The notes: generated from the letters alone by a model not told the origin. 64,000 nucleotides of DNA from Microbispora amethystogenes (GCF_016863015.1 NZ_BOOB01000034.1:62001-126000), one strand, 5' to 3'; shown: positions 1 through 8,086, counted from the stretch's first letter. Numbers and translations are program-made.

Positions 1-220
1 CGATGGTGACCACCATCGTGGTCTTGTCCATGTCGCCGATCTCGGCCAGCTGGATCTGCGTGCGCTCCTCCTGCAGCGCGTGGACGAGCACGCAGTGCAT
101 CCGCGCGGTCAGCCCGATCTCCGCCAGCGCCGCCGCCATCCGGGTCCTCAGCACGTGACCGGTGTGGTCGAGCAGGAAGGACAGATCGGGTTCAGTCCGC
201 GAGGGCGCCATGGCGGTCAT
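1..220 (-). CDS. MarR-family transcriptional regulator (N-terminal part, cut by window edge)
   Basis: Reading leftwards from ATG at 220 (a second in-frame ATG lies at 211) gives about 73 residues of an N-terminal helix and the first half of a winged-helix domain: SFLLDHTGHVLRTRMAAAL, then a segment ending IGDMDKTTMVVTI. The late 'DKTTMVVTIDxLE'-like recognition-helix pattern is typical of MarR proteins, which bind DNA as dimers and often respond to phenolic or oxidant ligands. The rest lies outside the window. It follows the TetR gene in the same direction after about 53 bases, and a GATAAT-like -10 on the minus strand near 249-254 could give it its own promoter. The target is unknown. Confidence 0.72.
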   Translation of the reverse strand, partial: MTAMAPSRTEPDLSFLLDHTGHVLRTRMAAALAEIGLTARMHCVLVHALQEERTQIQLAEIGDMDKTTMVVTI

Positions 221-273
221 GACCCCCAGGCTACCAATTCGTCCGGTTCAGGATTATCTCTCTCGGACCGGCG

Positions 274-861
274 TCACCGCAGGAGGGACTCCGCCATCGC
301 GCGCATCCCGGCGGCGACCCGCTCGGACTCCCCCGCCAGAAGCAGTCGCGCGACCCCCTCGTTGTGCATCGAGCCGACGAGGACATGGGCGACGAGATCG
401 GCGTCGAGATCGGGCCGGGCCTCGGCGATCAGCGACGTCACGTGCGCGTGCCAGGACAGGTAGACGGGGTTGTCCGTGAGGCGCCCCTCGGCGTGCCGCC
501 GGGTCGCCAGCGCGTGGTCGTGCGCCGTGATCAGTCTCCCGTTGCGGGCGGCGACCCCGACCACCGCGTCGAGGAAGGCGACCAGACGGTCGCGGGGCGG
601 CGCACCGGGGCCGAGAGGGGGAGGACCGCCGGCGACGGCCTCGCCGAGCGCGCGCACCCGTTCCTCCATCAACGCACGCATGAGGCCGACCCTGCTGCCG
701 AAGCGGTGGAAGACGGTGCCCTTGCCGACGCCCGCCGCGGCGGCGATCCGCTCGATCGACACCTCGTCCGGAGCATGGCTGCGCAGCAGTTCCTCCGCGG
801 CGCCGAGGATCGCACGCCGGTTCCGCGCCGCGTCGGCGCGTTCCGCACGCTGCTCGCCCAT
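274..861 (-). CDS. TetR-family transcriptional regulator
   Basis: This 195-residue protein has the usual TetR layout. A helix-turn-helix lies at about residues 10-60 (RNRRAILGAAEELLRSH, then IERIAAAAGVGKGTVFHRFGS), followed by a divergent all-helical ligand domain. ATG at 861 fits the family start. It is transcribed away from the quinone-oxidoreductase-like gene at 945, and the 83-base gap holds two copies of GACCnnnGGTCC. The simplest reading is a repressor of itself and of that oxidoreductase, released by an electrophile or quinone-like ligand. Family assignment is firm; ligand and target are inference. Confidence 0.88.
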   Translation of the reverse strand: MGEQRAERADAARNRRAILGAAEELLRSHAPDEVSIERIAAAAGVGKGTVFHRFGSRVGLMRALMEERVRALGEAVAGGPPPLGPGAPPRDRLVAFLDAVVGVAARNGRLITAHDHALATRRHAEGRLTDNPVYLSWHAHVTSLIAEARPDLDADLVAHVLVGSMHNEGVARLLLAGESERVAAGMRAMAESLLR

Positions 862-873
862 CTCGGCTCCCTG

Positions 874-902
874 GTGACAACTGGACCTGTGGTCCGTACA
901 GT
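874..902 (+). promoter_or_regulatory. Promoter of the quinone-oxidoreductase-like gene
   Basis: GTGACA at 874-879 and TACAGT at 897-902 are spaced 17 bases and lie 43 bases upstream of the ATG at 945. The first GACCnnnGGTCC operator fills the spacer, so a bound repressor would cover the promoter. Seen by inspection only. Confidence 0.45.
884..895. promoter_or_regulatory. TetR operator candidate, copy 1
   Basis: GACCTGTGGTCC is an inverted repeat with a 3-base centre. It matches copy 2 at 919-930 (GACCGACGGTCC). The two centres are 35 bases apart in the divergent gap, which fits autoregulated TetR control. Confidence 0.6.
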
Positions 903-918
903 AGCGGCGACAGAACTT

Positions 919-930
919 GACCGACGGTCC
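919..930. promoter_or_regulatory. TetR operator candidate, copy 2
   Basis: GACCGACGGTCC shares both half-sites with the copy at 884-895. It lies just upstream of the ribosome-binding site (TTAGGAG) of the gene starting at 945. Confidence 0.6.
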
Positions 931-944
931 AGTTAGGAGCGTTC

Positions 945-1910
945 ATGCGCGCGATCGTGATGCACAAGACCGGGGACCCCGAGGTCCTCACGCTGGAGGA
1001 GGTGCCCACTCCGGTGCCGGGGCCGGGCCAGGTGCTCGTCCGTACGGAGGCCGTGGGAGTGGCCTACTACGAGACCGCGATGCGTTCGGGGCTCTTCCCC
1101 ATGCCCCGGCCGCTCCCCTCGGTCTTCGGCTTCGAGGCGGCGGGCGTCGTGGCCGAGGTCGGTGAAGGGGTGGACAGCGGCCTCACCGGCCGCAGAGTCG
1201 CGATCATGAATGCGACCGGCGAAGGCACCTACGCGGAGTACGTCACGGCCGCCGCCGACGCCCTCGTTCCCGTGCCTGACTCCCTGGCCGCGACAGACGC
1301 GGTGGCGGTCGCCGTCCAGGGCGCCCTGGCGATGACCCTCCTGCGTACGGCCGGCCTCACCGGAACGGAGACCGTGCTGGCCGAGGTGGCGGGCGGCGGC
1401 GTCGGCGGCTACCTCACGCAGCTCGCCCGGCCCATGGGCGCCGCCCGCGTCCTCGCCACCGCGGGCAGCCCGGCCAAACGCGAGCTCGCCCGGGAGCTCG
1501 GCGCCGACGACGTCTTCGACCACACCGACCCCGGCTGGACCGAACGGCTGCGGGAGGCGGGCGGCCCGGTCGACGTGGTCTTCGAGTCGCTCGGCGGCGC
1601 GTCCGCCGGGCGGGTTCTCGACGCGATGACCCCGGGCACCGGGCGCATGCTGCTGTACGGCCTCCTCGGCGGCCCGCCGGCCGTCACGCCGATGGACCTG
1701 CTGCAGCGCGGCCTGACCCTCGTCGGCTGCGGCGGCCCTGAGTCATGGATGTCCCGTGTGCTGGCCGCCCGCGCGGAGGTGCTGGACCTGGCGGCCCGGG
1801 GCGGGCTGCGCCCCCAGGTCGACTCGGTGCTGCCCCTGGCCGACGCCGCCGAGGCCCACCGGCGCATCGAGGCGCGGACCGCCGTCGGCAAGGTCGTCCT
1901 CGTGCCGTGA
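945..1910 (+). CDS. Zinc-type alcohol dehydrogenase-like / NADPH:quinone oxidoreductase family protein
   Basis: This 321-residue protein belongs to the medium-chain dehydrogenase/reductase superfamily. The N-terminal GroES-like domain holds VPTPVPGPGQVLVRTEAVGVAYYE and FGFEAAGVVAEVGEGV. The Rossmann domain begins around residue 145 with AEVAGGGVGGYLTQLARPMGA. The cysteine ligands of the zinc-binding alcohol dehydrogenases are absent, so it is nearer to quinone reductases, which reduce quinones or alpha,beta-unsaturated carbonyls with NADPH. The ATG is preceded by TTAGGAG. It diverges from a TetR gene with paired operators, which suggests a detoxification role induced by its own substrate. The substrate is unknown. 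Confidence 0.85.
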   Translation: MRAIVMHKTGDPEVLTLEEVPTPVPGPGQVLVRTEAVGVAYYETAMRSGLFPMPRPLPSVFGFEAAGVVAEVGEGVDSGLTGRRVAIMNATGEGTYAEYVTAAADALVPVPDSLAATDAVAVAVQGALAMTLLRTAGLTGTETVLAEVAGGGVGGYLTQLARPMGAARVLATAGSPAKRELARELGADDVFDHTDPGWTERLREAGGPVDVVFESLGGASAGRVLDAMTPGTGRMLLYGLLGGPPAVTPMDLLQRGLTLVGCGGPESWMSRVLAARAEVLDLAARGGLRPQVDSVLPLADAAEAHRRIEARTAVGKVVLVP

Positions 1911-1979
1911 ACACAGCGCCGTCAACACAGCGCAGTGAACACAGCGCAGTGAACACAGCGCGTGAAGACAGCACCGTGA
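1911..1979. repeat. Five tandem copies of a 14-base unit at the 3' end of the oxidoreductase gene
   Basis: Units close to ACACAGCGCAGTGA begin immediately after the stop codon at 1910 (copies at 1911, 1925, 1939, 1953, 1966; the fourth is 13 bases). Most copies carry TGA, so stops appear in successive reading frames. The array lies between two converging genes. No terminator hairpin is evident. Confidence 0.8.
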
Positions 1980-1986
1980 GCCCGGC

Positions 1987-2949
1987 TTACGAGGTGCGGC
2001 GGCCGGCCTGTGTGGCGGCGACGCACACGAGCACGGCGAGGGCCGCCGTGACGGTCGCGGCACCGATCTCCTCGTGCAGCAGCAGCCAGGCCCACACCAG
2101 GTTGAGCAGCGGCTGCGCGAGCTGGATCTGCCCGGCGCGGGCGATCCCGCCCATGGCGAGCCCGGCGTACCACGGGATGAACCCCAGGAACATCGACACC
2201 AGCGCGACGTACGCGAACCCGGACAGCGACTCGGCCGAGGGCGCCATGGGTGTGGTCACCGCCAGGACCACGGTCACCGGGACCGTGACCGGGGCCGCGA
2301 GCACCAGGGCGTACGAGATGACCCGCCAGCCGGGCGTCTCCCGCGCCAGCCTGCCGCCCTCGGTGTAGCCGACGGCGGCCGACAGCAGGGCGAGCACGAG
2401 CAGCACGTCGGCCCCGGCGAGGCGGCCGGTCCCGCGCGTCAGCGTGAACACGGTGATCGACAGCGCGCCGGCCGCGCAGGCGGCCCAGAACAACGGCCTC
2501 GGCCGTTCCCCCGCCCGCAGCACCGCGAACGCGGCCGTGGCAGCCGGGAGCAGGCCGACGACCACCGCCGAGTGGGCCGTGCTCGCCCCGCTGTTCAGCG
2601 CCAGGCCGCTGAACAGCGGGAAGCCCAGCACGACGCCCAGCACGATCAGCACGTACGGCCGCAGGTGCGCGCGGGGCGGCAGGAGCGGCGCGCCGGCGGC
2701 CCTGAGGCAGATCACCGCGACGACCGCCGCGACCACGGCCCGCCCGATCGCGACGAGGTACGGATCGAACCCCCGCATCGCGAACACGGTCGCCGGCAAG
2801 GATCCCGAGAACGACAGGACCCCCACCCCGGCGAGCAGGCTGCCCCGCCACTCTCCCCGCCGTTCTCGCTGTTCTCCCTGCCGTTCTCCCCGCCGTGGAC
2901 CGCGGCCCGCTATCGGCCGGACATCGATAGCGCTATCGTTATATTTCAT
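1987..2949 (-). CDS. EamA/DMT-superfamily membrane transporter
   Basis: About 320 residues with ten predicted hydrophobic helices in two EamA repeats, for example LLAGVGVLSFSGSLPATVFAM at the start and IARAGQIQLAQPLLNLVWAWL in the last repeat. EamA proteins are inner-membrane exporters of amino acids and other small metabolites. The only in-frame start before the first helix is ATG at 2949, whose CAT shares bases with the ATG of the divergent MocR gene (CATG at 2947-2950). No Shine-Dalgarno is visible, so a leaderless start is possible. Divergence from a PLP-dependent MocR regulator suggests export of a vitamin-B6-related or amino compound. That substrate is inference. Confidence 0.85.
   Translation of the reverse strand: MKYNDSAIDVRPIAGRGPRRGERQGEQRERRGEWRGSLLAGVGVLSFSGSLPATVFAMRGFDPYLVAIGRAVVAAVVAVICLRAAGAPLLPPRAHLRPYVLIVLGVVLGFPLFSGLALNSGASTAHSAVVVGLLPAATAAFAVLRAGERPRPLFWAACAAGALSITVFTLTRGTGRLAGADVLLVLALLSAAVGYTEGGRLARETPGWRVISYALVLAAPVTVPVTVVLAVTTPMAPSAESLSGFAYVALVSMFLGFIPWYAGLAMGGIARAGQIQLAQPLLNLVWAWLLLHEEIGAATVTAALAVLVCVAATQAGRRTS
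2925..2938. promoter_or_regulatory. Operator candidate for the MocR regulator, copy 1 (perfect palindrome)
   Basis: CGATAGCGCTATCG is a perfect 14-base palindrome just left of the two divergent starts. A near-copy lies at 2956-2969, with centres 31 bases apart, about three helical turns. It also falls inside the first codons of the EamA gene if that gene starts at 2949. Confidence 0.65.
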
Positions 2950-4342
2950 GAATGACGATAGCAGTATCGCCCGTCTCGCCGCGATCCTCCGTACGGAGAC
3001 GGAACGGTCGCGGCCGGGTGAGCGGCTGCCGCCGAGCAGGGAGATCATGCGCCGCCACGGCGTCGGCCCGGTGACAGTCTCCCGGGCCATCGCCCAGCTC
3101 GCGGCGGAGGGACGGGTGGTCACCCGGCCCGGCGCGGGCGTGTTCGTCGCCCCGGTCCGGCGGCCGGTCGCGGACGCGCCCGACTCGTCCTGGCAGACCG
3201 TGGCCCTCGGCGACCGGGTCGTCGACGACTCGGCGGTGGCCGGCCTGCTGGCCCAGCCCGCCGAGGGCGTCGTGCCGCTCACCGGCGGCTACCTGAACCC
3301 CGGGCTGCGCCCGGCGCGGGCCCTGGCCGCCGCCGCGGCGAGAGCCGTACGCCGTCCGGAGGCGTGGGGGATGCCGCCCGTGAACGGCCTGCCGGAACTG
3401 CGCCGATGGTTCGCGTCGGAGGTCGGCGGCACGGTCACCCCGAACGACGTGCTCGTCGTCAGCGGCGGCCAGTCGGCGCTCACGCATGCGTTCCGGGCGC
3501 TCGCGGCGCCGGGCTCGCCGGTCCTGGTCGAGACCCCGACCTATCCGGGTGCGCTCGCGGCGGCGCGGGCGGCCGGGCTCCGGGCCACGGCCGTGCCGCT
3601 CGACGGCGAGGGCGTACGGCCCGACCTGCTGGCGGAGGCCTTCGCCATGACCGGGGCGCGGGTGTTCTACTGCCAGCCGACGCTGCACAACCCCACCGGC
3701 GCGACCCTCGGCCACGAGCGCAGGGAACAGGTCCTGGCCGTGGCACGGGCCGCGGGCGCCTTCGTCGTCGAGGACGACTACGCGCGTTATCTGGCGACCG
3801 GTCCCGTCCCGCCGCCCATGGCGGCCATGGACGCGCACGGGACGGTGGTCCACGTCCTGTCGCTGAGCAAGATCACCTCACCGAGCCTGCGGGTGGCGGC
3901 GCTGGTCGCGCGGGGGCCCGCCGCGCACCGGCTGAGAGCCTCGCAGGTGGTGGAGTCGTTCTTCGTCGCCCGCCCGCTGCAGGAGACGGCGCTGGAGTTC
4001 CTCGCCTCCCCCGCCTGGCGCCGCCACCTCGGCGCGGTCCACCAGGAGATCGGCGTACGGCAGGCCGCCCTGCTCGCCGGGCTCGCCCGGCACGCGCCCG
4101 CCGCCGAGGCGCACCTGGTGCCCCCCGGCGGCCTGCACCTGTGGGTACGGCTCCCGCCCGGCACGGACGAGGCCGAGACGGCCGAGGCGGCGCAGGCGAA
4201 CGGCGTGCTGGTGAGCCCCGGACGGATCTACTACCCCGCCGAGCCTCCCGGCCCGCGGCTGCGGCTGACCCACACCGCCCCCGTCAGCCTCGCCGAGCTC
4301 GACGAGGGCGTGCGCCGCCTCGCCGCCGTCCTCCCCAACTGA
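2948..4342 (+). CDS. MocR-family regulator (GntR helix-turn-helix fused to an aminotransferase-like domain)
   Basis: 464 residues. A GntR-type winged helix occupies about residues 1-75 (RPGERLPPSREIMRRHGVG, then VTVSRAIAQLAAEGRVVTRPGAGVFV). It is followed by a fold-type-I aminotransferase domain with NPTGATLG, VEDDYARYLA and the pyridoxal-phosphate lysine in SLSKITSPSLRVAAL. MocR proteins sense PLP or amino-compound adducts and usually control a divergent neighbour, here the EamA exporter. The start is set at MNDDSSIARLAAIL, ATG at 2948; longer reading upstream is low-complexity sequence without family similarity. Two near-identical palindromes flank the start. Confidence 0.9.
   Translation: MNDDSSIARLAAILRTETERSRPGERLPPSREIMRRHGVGPVTVSRAIAQLAAEGRVVTRPGAGVFVAPVRRPVADAPDSSWQTVALGDRVVDDSAVAGLLAQPAEGVVPLTGGYLNPGLRPARALAAAAARAVRRPEAWGMPPVNGLPELRRWFASEVGGTVTPNDVLVVSGGQSALTHAFRALAAPGSPVLVETPTYPGALAAARAAGLRATAVPLDGEGVRPDLLAEAFAMTGARVFYCQPTLHNPTGATLGHERREQVLAVARAAGAFVVEDDYARYLATGPVPPPMAAMDAHGTVVHVLSLSKITSPSLRVAALVARGPAAHRLRASQVVESFFVARPLQETALEFLASPAWRRHLGAVHQEIGVRQAALLAGLARHAPAAEAHLVPPGGLHLWVRLPPGTDEAETAEAAQANGVLVSPGRIYYPAEPPGPRLRLTHTAPVSLAELDEGVRRLAAVLPN
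2956..2969. promoter_or_regulatory. Operator candidate for the MocR regulator, copy 2
   Basis: CGATAGCAGTATCG differs from the copy at 2925-2938 only at the two central bases. It lies within the first codons of the MocR gene, as expected for tight autorepression. Confidence 0.6.
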
Positions 4343-4357
4343 GCGCCACGGTGACCG

Positions 4358-4462
4358 TCACCGGACCCGGCGGTCCTGCCGGGGCGCGCGGGCGTCACGC
4401 GAAAGGCGCTCGCGGCGCTCCTTGTTCCGCAGCGCCAGGTAGGCCAGGTAGCTGATACGCAT
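4358..4462 (-). CDS. Small basic protein, 34 residues, unknown
   Basis: ATG at 4462 is preceded at ideal distance by GGAGGAG (about 4471-4477), one of the strongest ribosome-binding sites in the window. The reading gives a 34-residue Arg/Lys-rich peptide beginning MRISYLAYLALRNKERRER and ending in TGA at 4358. It diverges from the CGNR gene, and the 106-base gap could serve both. No family is recognised. The charge and the short hydrophobic start (ISYLAYLAL) would allow an amphipathic membrane or nucleic-acid-binding peptide, but this is speculation. Real translation is supported only by the start signal. Confidence 0.42.
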   Translation of the reverse strand: MRISYLAYLALRNKERRERLSRDARAPRQDRRVR

Positions 4463-4568
4463 TGGTTTCTCCTCCGCCGGAATGCCAGACACCAGTGTAA
4501 CGCTTATGGAGGTGTTGGTATTTCGCGACCTCCGACTGTCGTACAGTGGTCACGAGGGGTGATCGATC

Positions 4569-5114
4569 ATGACGGGCCCGGCGGAGCTGCTCCGCGACTT
4601 CGTTAACACCTACGACGTCGAGGGAGACGCCGACGAGCTGGCATCGCCGGCCGACCTGTCCGTCTGGCTGCGCGAGCGCGGGCTGACCGGCGACGGCGAC
4701 CGGGCCTCCGACGAGGACCTCGCGGTCGCCGCCCACCTGCGCGAAGGGCTGCGCGCGGCGCTGCGCCACAACCACGACGGAGGCCCGTACGACGGGCCGG
4801 AGGGCCTGGAGGCGGCGCTGGCCGGTCTTCCGGTGCGCGTGACGCTCTCGGGGGGCACACCCGCGCTGGAGCCGACGGCGTCCGGCGTCGCGGGCGGCCT
4901 GGCGCGGCTCGCCGCGCAGATCCCGGCGGCCCACGCCGACGGCACCTGGCCGCGGCTCAAGGTCTGCGCCGAGAGCACGTGCCAGTGGGCGTTCATCGAC
5001 TCCTCAAAGAACCGGTCTCGCTCCTGGTGCTCCATGCGCGTCTGCGGAAACCGCACAAAAACCCGGGCATATCGGGCACGACGCCAGGTGGACGGCACGG
5101 CGAGGCCCTCCTGA
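4569..5114 (+). CDS. CGNR zinc-finger domain protein (ABATE family), putative regulator
   Basis: 181 residues with an N-terminal ABATE domain beginning around LLRDFVNTYDVEGD and a C-terminal CGNR zinc finger. Cys133 and Cys138 pair with Cys154 and Cys159, the last starting the CGNR motif at 159-162, followed by a basic tail (TKTRAYRARRQ). These proteins are thought to be stress-related DNA-binding regulators in actinobacteria; direct evidence is scant. A GAGGGGTG Shine-Dalgarno lies 7 bases before the ATG, and TACAGT near 4540 could be a -10. The acetyltransferase gene follows 38 bases later in the same direction. Confidence 0.88.
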   Translation: MTGPAELLRDFVNTYDVEGDADELASPADLSVWLRERGLTGDGDRASDEDLAVAAHLREGLRAALRHNHDGGPYDGPEGLEAALAGLPVRVTLSGGTPALEPTASGVAGGLARLAAQIPAAHADGTWPRLKVCAESTCQWAFIDSSKNRSRSWCSMRVCGNRTKTRAYRARRQVDGTARPS

Positions 5115-5152
5115 CCAGTACGGTGTTACAGGCTAAGAAAGGAGCCCGCCGA

Positions 5153-5755
5153 ATGGGTGTGAGAGCTGCCCGCCTCGAGGACGTCGACGCGGTGACCAGC
5201 ACCCAGATCCGGGCGTGGAAGGCGGTCTACCGCGACTTCCTGCCACCGGTCCCGCTGGAGCACATGACGGGTCCGGCGGCGGAGAAGATGTGGCGCCGCC
5301 AGTGGGAGGAGGCGATCCTCTCGCCGCCCACGCCGCGTCACCGTCTGCTCGTCGCCGTCGAGCGGGTGGTGCCCGACACCGACGCGTTCACCGCGCTCGG
5401 GCCCGGCGGGATTCTGGCGACCGCGGCACAGCGTGCCTCCGACCGGGTCGTGGGGCTGGCGTCGCACGGGCCCGCCGAGGATCCCGACCTCCATCCGGCC
5501 ACGACGGCCGAGTTGATGACCCTGCTCGTCGACCCGAACCACATCAGGCGCGGGCACGGCAGCAGACTTCTCAACGCCACCGTGGACCACCTCCGCGAGG
5601 ACGGCTACAGCACGGTCGTGACCTGGGTGTTCGCCGACAACCACCAGATGCTCGGCTTCCTGGAGTCGGCCGGCTGGGGTGAGGACGAGGCCGAGCGCGT
5701 GCTCGACATGGGCCGCCCGATCCGGATGATCCGCCTGACCACCGACATCAGCTGA
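5153..5755 (+). CDS. GNAT-family N-acetyltransferase
   Basis: 200 residues. The acetyl-CoA-binding loop is visible as LLVDPNHIRRGHGSRLLNATVDHL (an R-x-x-G-x-G/A type motif), followed by the beta-bulge strand VVTWVFADNHQMLGFLESAGW. The start is ATG at 5153 with an AAAGGAG site at 5138-5144; the family N-terminus begins VRAARLEDVDAVTSTQIRAW. These enzymes transfer acetyl groups from acetyl-CoA to amines or protein N-termini. The substrate is not readable here. It probably shares a transcript with the CGNR gene upstream. Confidence 0.87.
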   Translation: MGVRAARLEDVDAVTSTQIRAWKAVYRDFLPPVPLEHMTGPAAEKMWRRQWEEAILSPPTPRHRLLVAVERVVPDTDAFTALGPGGILATAAQRASDRVVGLASHGPAEDPDLHPATTAELMTLLVDPNHIRRGHGSRLLNATVDHLREDGYSTVVTWVFADNHQMLGFLESAGWGEDEAERVLDMGRPIRMIRLTTDIS

Positions 5756-5915
5756 CCGCTCGCGTCCGCCCGGCCACCAGCAGCCCGGCCACCTCCAGCC
5801 CGCCTTCCGCCCGCCGCCCGTCCCGTCCGCCAACCCCGCTGTCGGCACTCCGCAGGGGATTGGCCAGACTGGTGACGCCTTCACCGGCTACGCAAAGGTA
5901 GGAAAAGGGAGTCAC

Positions 5916-6788
5916 GTGGCCACCCCAGCTCAATGGTTAGCGGGCGCACGCCCCCGCACGCTGCCCGCCGCCGTCGTCCCGGTCGCCGTCGGCACCGGCG
6001 CGGCGGTCGCGGAGGACGGCGCGGTCTGGTGGCGGGCCCTGCTCGCCCTGTTCGTCGCGCTGGCGCTTCAGGTCGGCGTCAACTACGCGAACGACTACAG
6101 CGACGGCGTCAAGGGCACCGACAAGGACCGGGTCGGCCCGTTGCGGCTGGTCGGCTCGGGCGTCGCGGCGCCGAAGCGGGTGCTCGCCGCCGCCCTGGCC
6201 TGTTTCCTCGCCGCCGCGGTCGCGGGGCTGGTGCTGGTGGTCGCCACCCGCGCCTGGTGGCTGCTGCTGGTCGGCCTCGCGTCCATCCTGGCCGCCTGGT
6301 TCTACACCGGAGGATCCCGCCCGTACGGCTACCGCGCGCTCGGTGAGCTCTCGGTCTTCGTGTTCTTCGGTCTCGTGGCCGTGGCCGGCACGACGTACGT
6401 GCAGGTGGAACGCCTGACCTGGCTGTCGCTGGCCGCGGCGGTGCCTGTGGGGCTGCTCGCCTGCGCGCTCCTCGTGGTCAACAACCTGCGCGACATCGTG
6501 ACCGACGGGCCGTCCGGCAAGCGCACGCTGGCGGTGGTGCTGGGCGACACCCGGACCCGTCTGGCCTACGCGGCGACCCTGGTGCTGCCGTTCGTCTGCG
6601 CGCTCGCCCTTGTGCCGGCACGGCCCTTCGCCGCGCTGACCGTGCTCGCGCTCCCCCTCGTGGTGACCCCCGTCAGGACGGTCCGCTCGGGCGCGACCGG
6701 CCCCGCCCTCATCGCGACCCTGCAGCAGACCGGGCGCCTGCAACTCGTCTTCGGCGCGCTGTTCGCCCTCGGCCTGGCCCTGTTCTGA
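5916..6788 (+). CDS. menA: 1,4-dihydroxy-2-naphthoate polyprenyltransferase
   Basis: 290 residues with about eight membrane helices. MenA attaches the polyprenyl chain to 1,4-dihydroxy-2-naphthoate, giving demethylmenaquinone. The first prenyl-diphosphate site is NDYSDGVKGTD at 59-69 and the second aspartate region is NNLRDIVTDGPSGKRT. GTG at 5916 is preceded by GGAAAAGGGA. Menaquinone is the usual respiratory quinone in actinobacteria, so this is a core gene. No other men genes lie in the window. Confidence 0.95.
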   Translation: MATPAQWLAGARPRTLPAAVVPVAVGTGAAVAEDGAVWWRALLALFVALALQVGVNYANDYSDGVKGTDKDRVGPLRLVGSGVAAPKRVLAAALACFLAAAVAGLVLVVATRAWWLLLVGLASILAAWFYTGGSRPYGYRALGELSVFVFFGLVAVAGTTYVQVERLTWLSLAAAVPVGLLACALLVVNNLRDIVTDGPSGKRTLAVVLGDTRTRLAYAATLVLPFVCALALVPARPFAALTVLALPLVVTPVRTVRSGATGPALIATLQQTGRLQLVFGALFALGLALF

Positions 6789-6835
6789 CCGGCCCCGCCC
6801 TGCTCGGCCCTGCACTGCCGCCCTGCACTGCCGCC

Positions 6836-8086
6836 CTACTGGGAGCGGGCGCCGTTCGCGGCGTAGTCGCGGAGGGTGATGCTCTGCGCGGTCTTCCGCG
6901 CGATCTTCGCGGGCAGGTTCCTTCCGGGCAGGTAGGGCATGATCCTGTAGTAGCGGTTGAGGAACGAGGCCAGGAAGCGGTTGCCGGGGACCATCAGCTT
7001 GGCGACGCCGTCGCCCATCTTCTGGCAGCGCTCCGCGTACGCGCGCACCTCCCTCTCGTAGCGGGCGAACGCGACGCGGTGGTCGCCGTGCGCGTCGGCC
7101 AGCTCCCCCGCCAGGACGTACGCGCCGACCAGGGCCAGGCCGGACCCCATGCCCGACAGGGAGGACGGGCAGTAGGCGGCGTCGCCGACCAGGGCCACCC
7201 GGCCCCGGGTCCACGCGTCCATGCGGACCTGGCCGACCGAGTCGAAGTAGAAGTCCGGCGCGAAGCGCATGTCCCTCAGCAGCCGATCGCTCTGCCAGCC
7301 GTTGCCGGTGAACTGCTCCACGAGGACGGCCTGCTGCCGGGCCACGTCGCGCCGGTCCAGGTCCAGGATCGGTGAGCCGAAGTAGAAGACTGCCTTCGCC
7401 TCGGTGTTGTGACGCGCGCTGTACATCGCCACCAGCCTGTTGGCCGTACGGTAGGCGTGGCCGTGGTGGTCGAGGCCGAGGTGGTTGGCGGTGGTGAAGA
7501 TCGCGCAGTAGACGCCCAGGTGCCTGACGTAGTCCTCCTCGGGCCCGAAGGCCAGGCGGCGGGTGGTGGAGTGCAGGCCGTCGGCGCCGACGACCAGGTC
7601 GAACCGGCGCGGCTCGCCGCGTTCGAAGGTCACGGTCACCCCGTCGGCGTCCTCGGCGAGCGAGGTGACGGAGTCGCCGAAGACATACTCGGTGTGCTCC
7701 TTGGTGGCGTCGTAGAGGATGCGGGCCAGGTCGCCTCGGAGGATCTCGACGTCCCCGGCGAACAGGTCGGCGGGCAGCTCGGCCAGCGGCCTGCCGGCGC
7801 TGTTGACGTACGACATGGAGCCCATGCCGGTGCGGGCGCGCTCGATGTCGTCCAGGATGCCCATTCGGCGCAGGATCGACAGATGCGCCTCGCCGCGGAA
7901 GTCGACGGCGTATCCGCCGTCGCGCAGCGCGGGGGCGCGCTCAACGACCGTGGGGGTGAAGCCGTGGCGGTGGAGCCAGTAGGCGAGGGCGGGGCCGGCG
8001 ACGGAGGCACCGGAGATCAGCACGTTGCGGTTGGCCACGGCGTCGTTCACGACGTTCTCCGAGGCGTTGTTCACGGCGTTGTCCAT
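6836..8086 (-). CDS. FAD-dependent aromatic-hydroxylase-type monooxygenase
   Basis: Up to 416 residues. The dinucleotide-binding fold NVLISGASVAGPALAYWL lies near the start, the DG motif LVVGADGLHSTTRRL in the middle, and the flavin-ribityl motif GRVALVGDAAYCPS follows, all in p-hydroxybenzoate hydroxylase order. Such enzymes hydroxylate aromatic or polyketide substrates with NAD(P)H and O2. ATG at 8086 has no clear ribosome-binding site; GTG at 8050 has GGAG six bases before it and would trim a repetitive Asn/Val-rich leader, giving 404 residues. It lies 35 bases downstream of the AfsR-like regulator, so joint transcription is likely. The substrate is unknown. Confidence 0.86.
   Translation of the reverse strand: MDNAVNNASENVVNDAVANRNVLISGASVAGPALAYWLHRHGFTPTVVERAPALRDGGYAVDFRGEAHLSILRRMGILDDIERARTGMGSMSYVNSAGRPLAELPADLFAGDVEILRGDLARILYDATKEHTEYVFGDSVTSLAEDADGVTVTFERGEPRRFDLVVGADGLHSTTRRLAFGPEEDYVRHLGVYCAIFTTANHLGLDHHGHAYRTANRLVAMYSARHNTEAKAVFYFGSPILDLDRRDVARQQAVLVEQFTGNGWQSDRLLRDMRFAPDFYFDSVGQVRMDAWTRGRVALVGDAAYCPSSLSGMGSGLALVGAYVLAGELADAHGDHRVAFARYEREVRAYAERCQKMGDGVAKLMVPGNRFLASFLNRYYRIMPYLPGRNLPAKIARKTAQSITLRDYAANGARSQ

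Noticed and set aside
2444-2947. N-terminal extension of the MocR regulator by 168 codons
   Set aside because: The extension is antisense of the EamA gene and lacks similarity; the winged helix begins exactly after ATG 2948.
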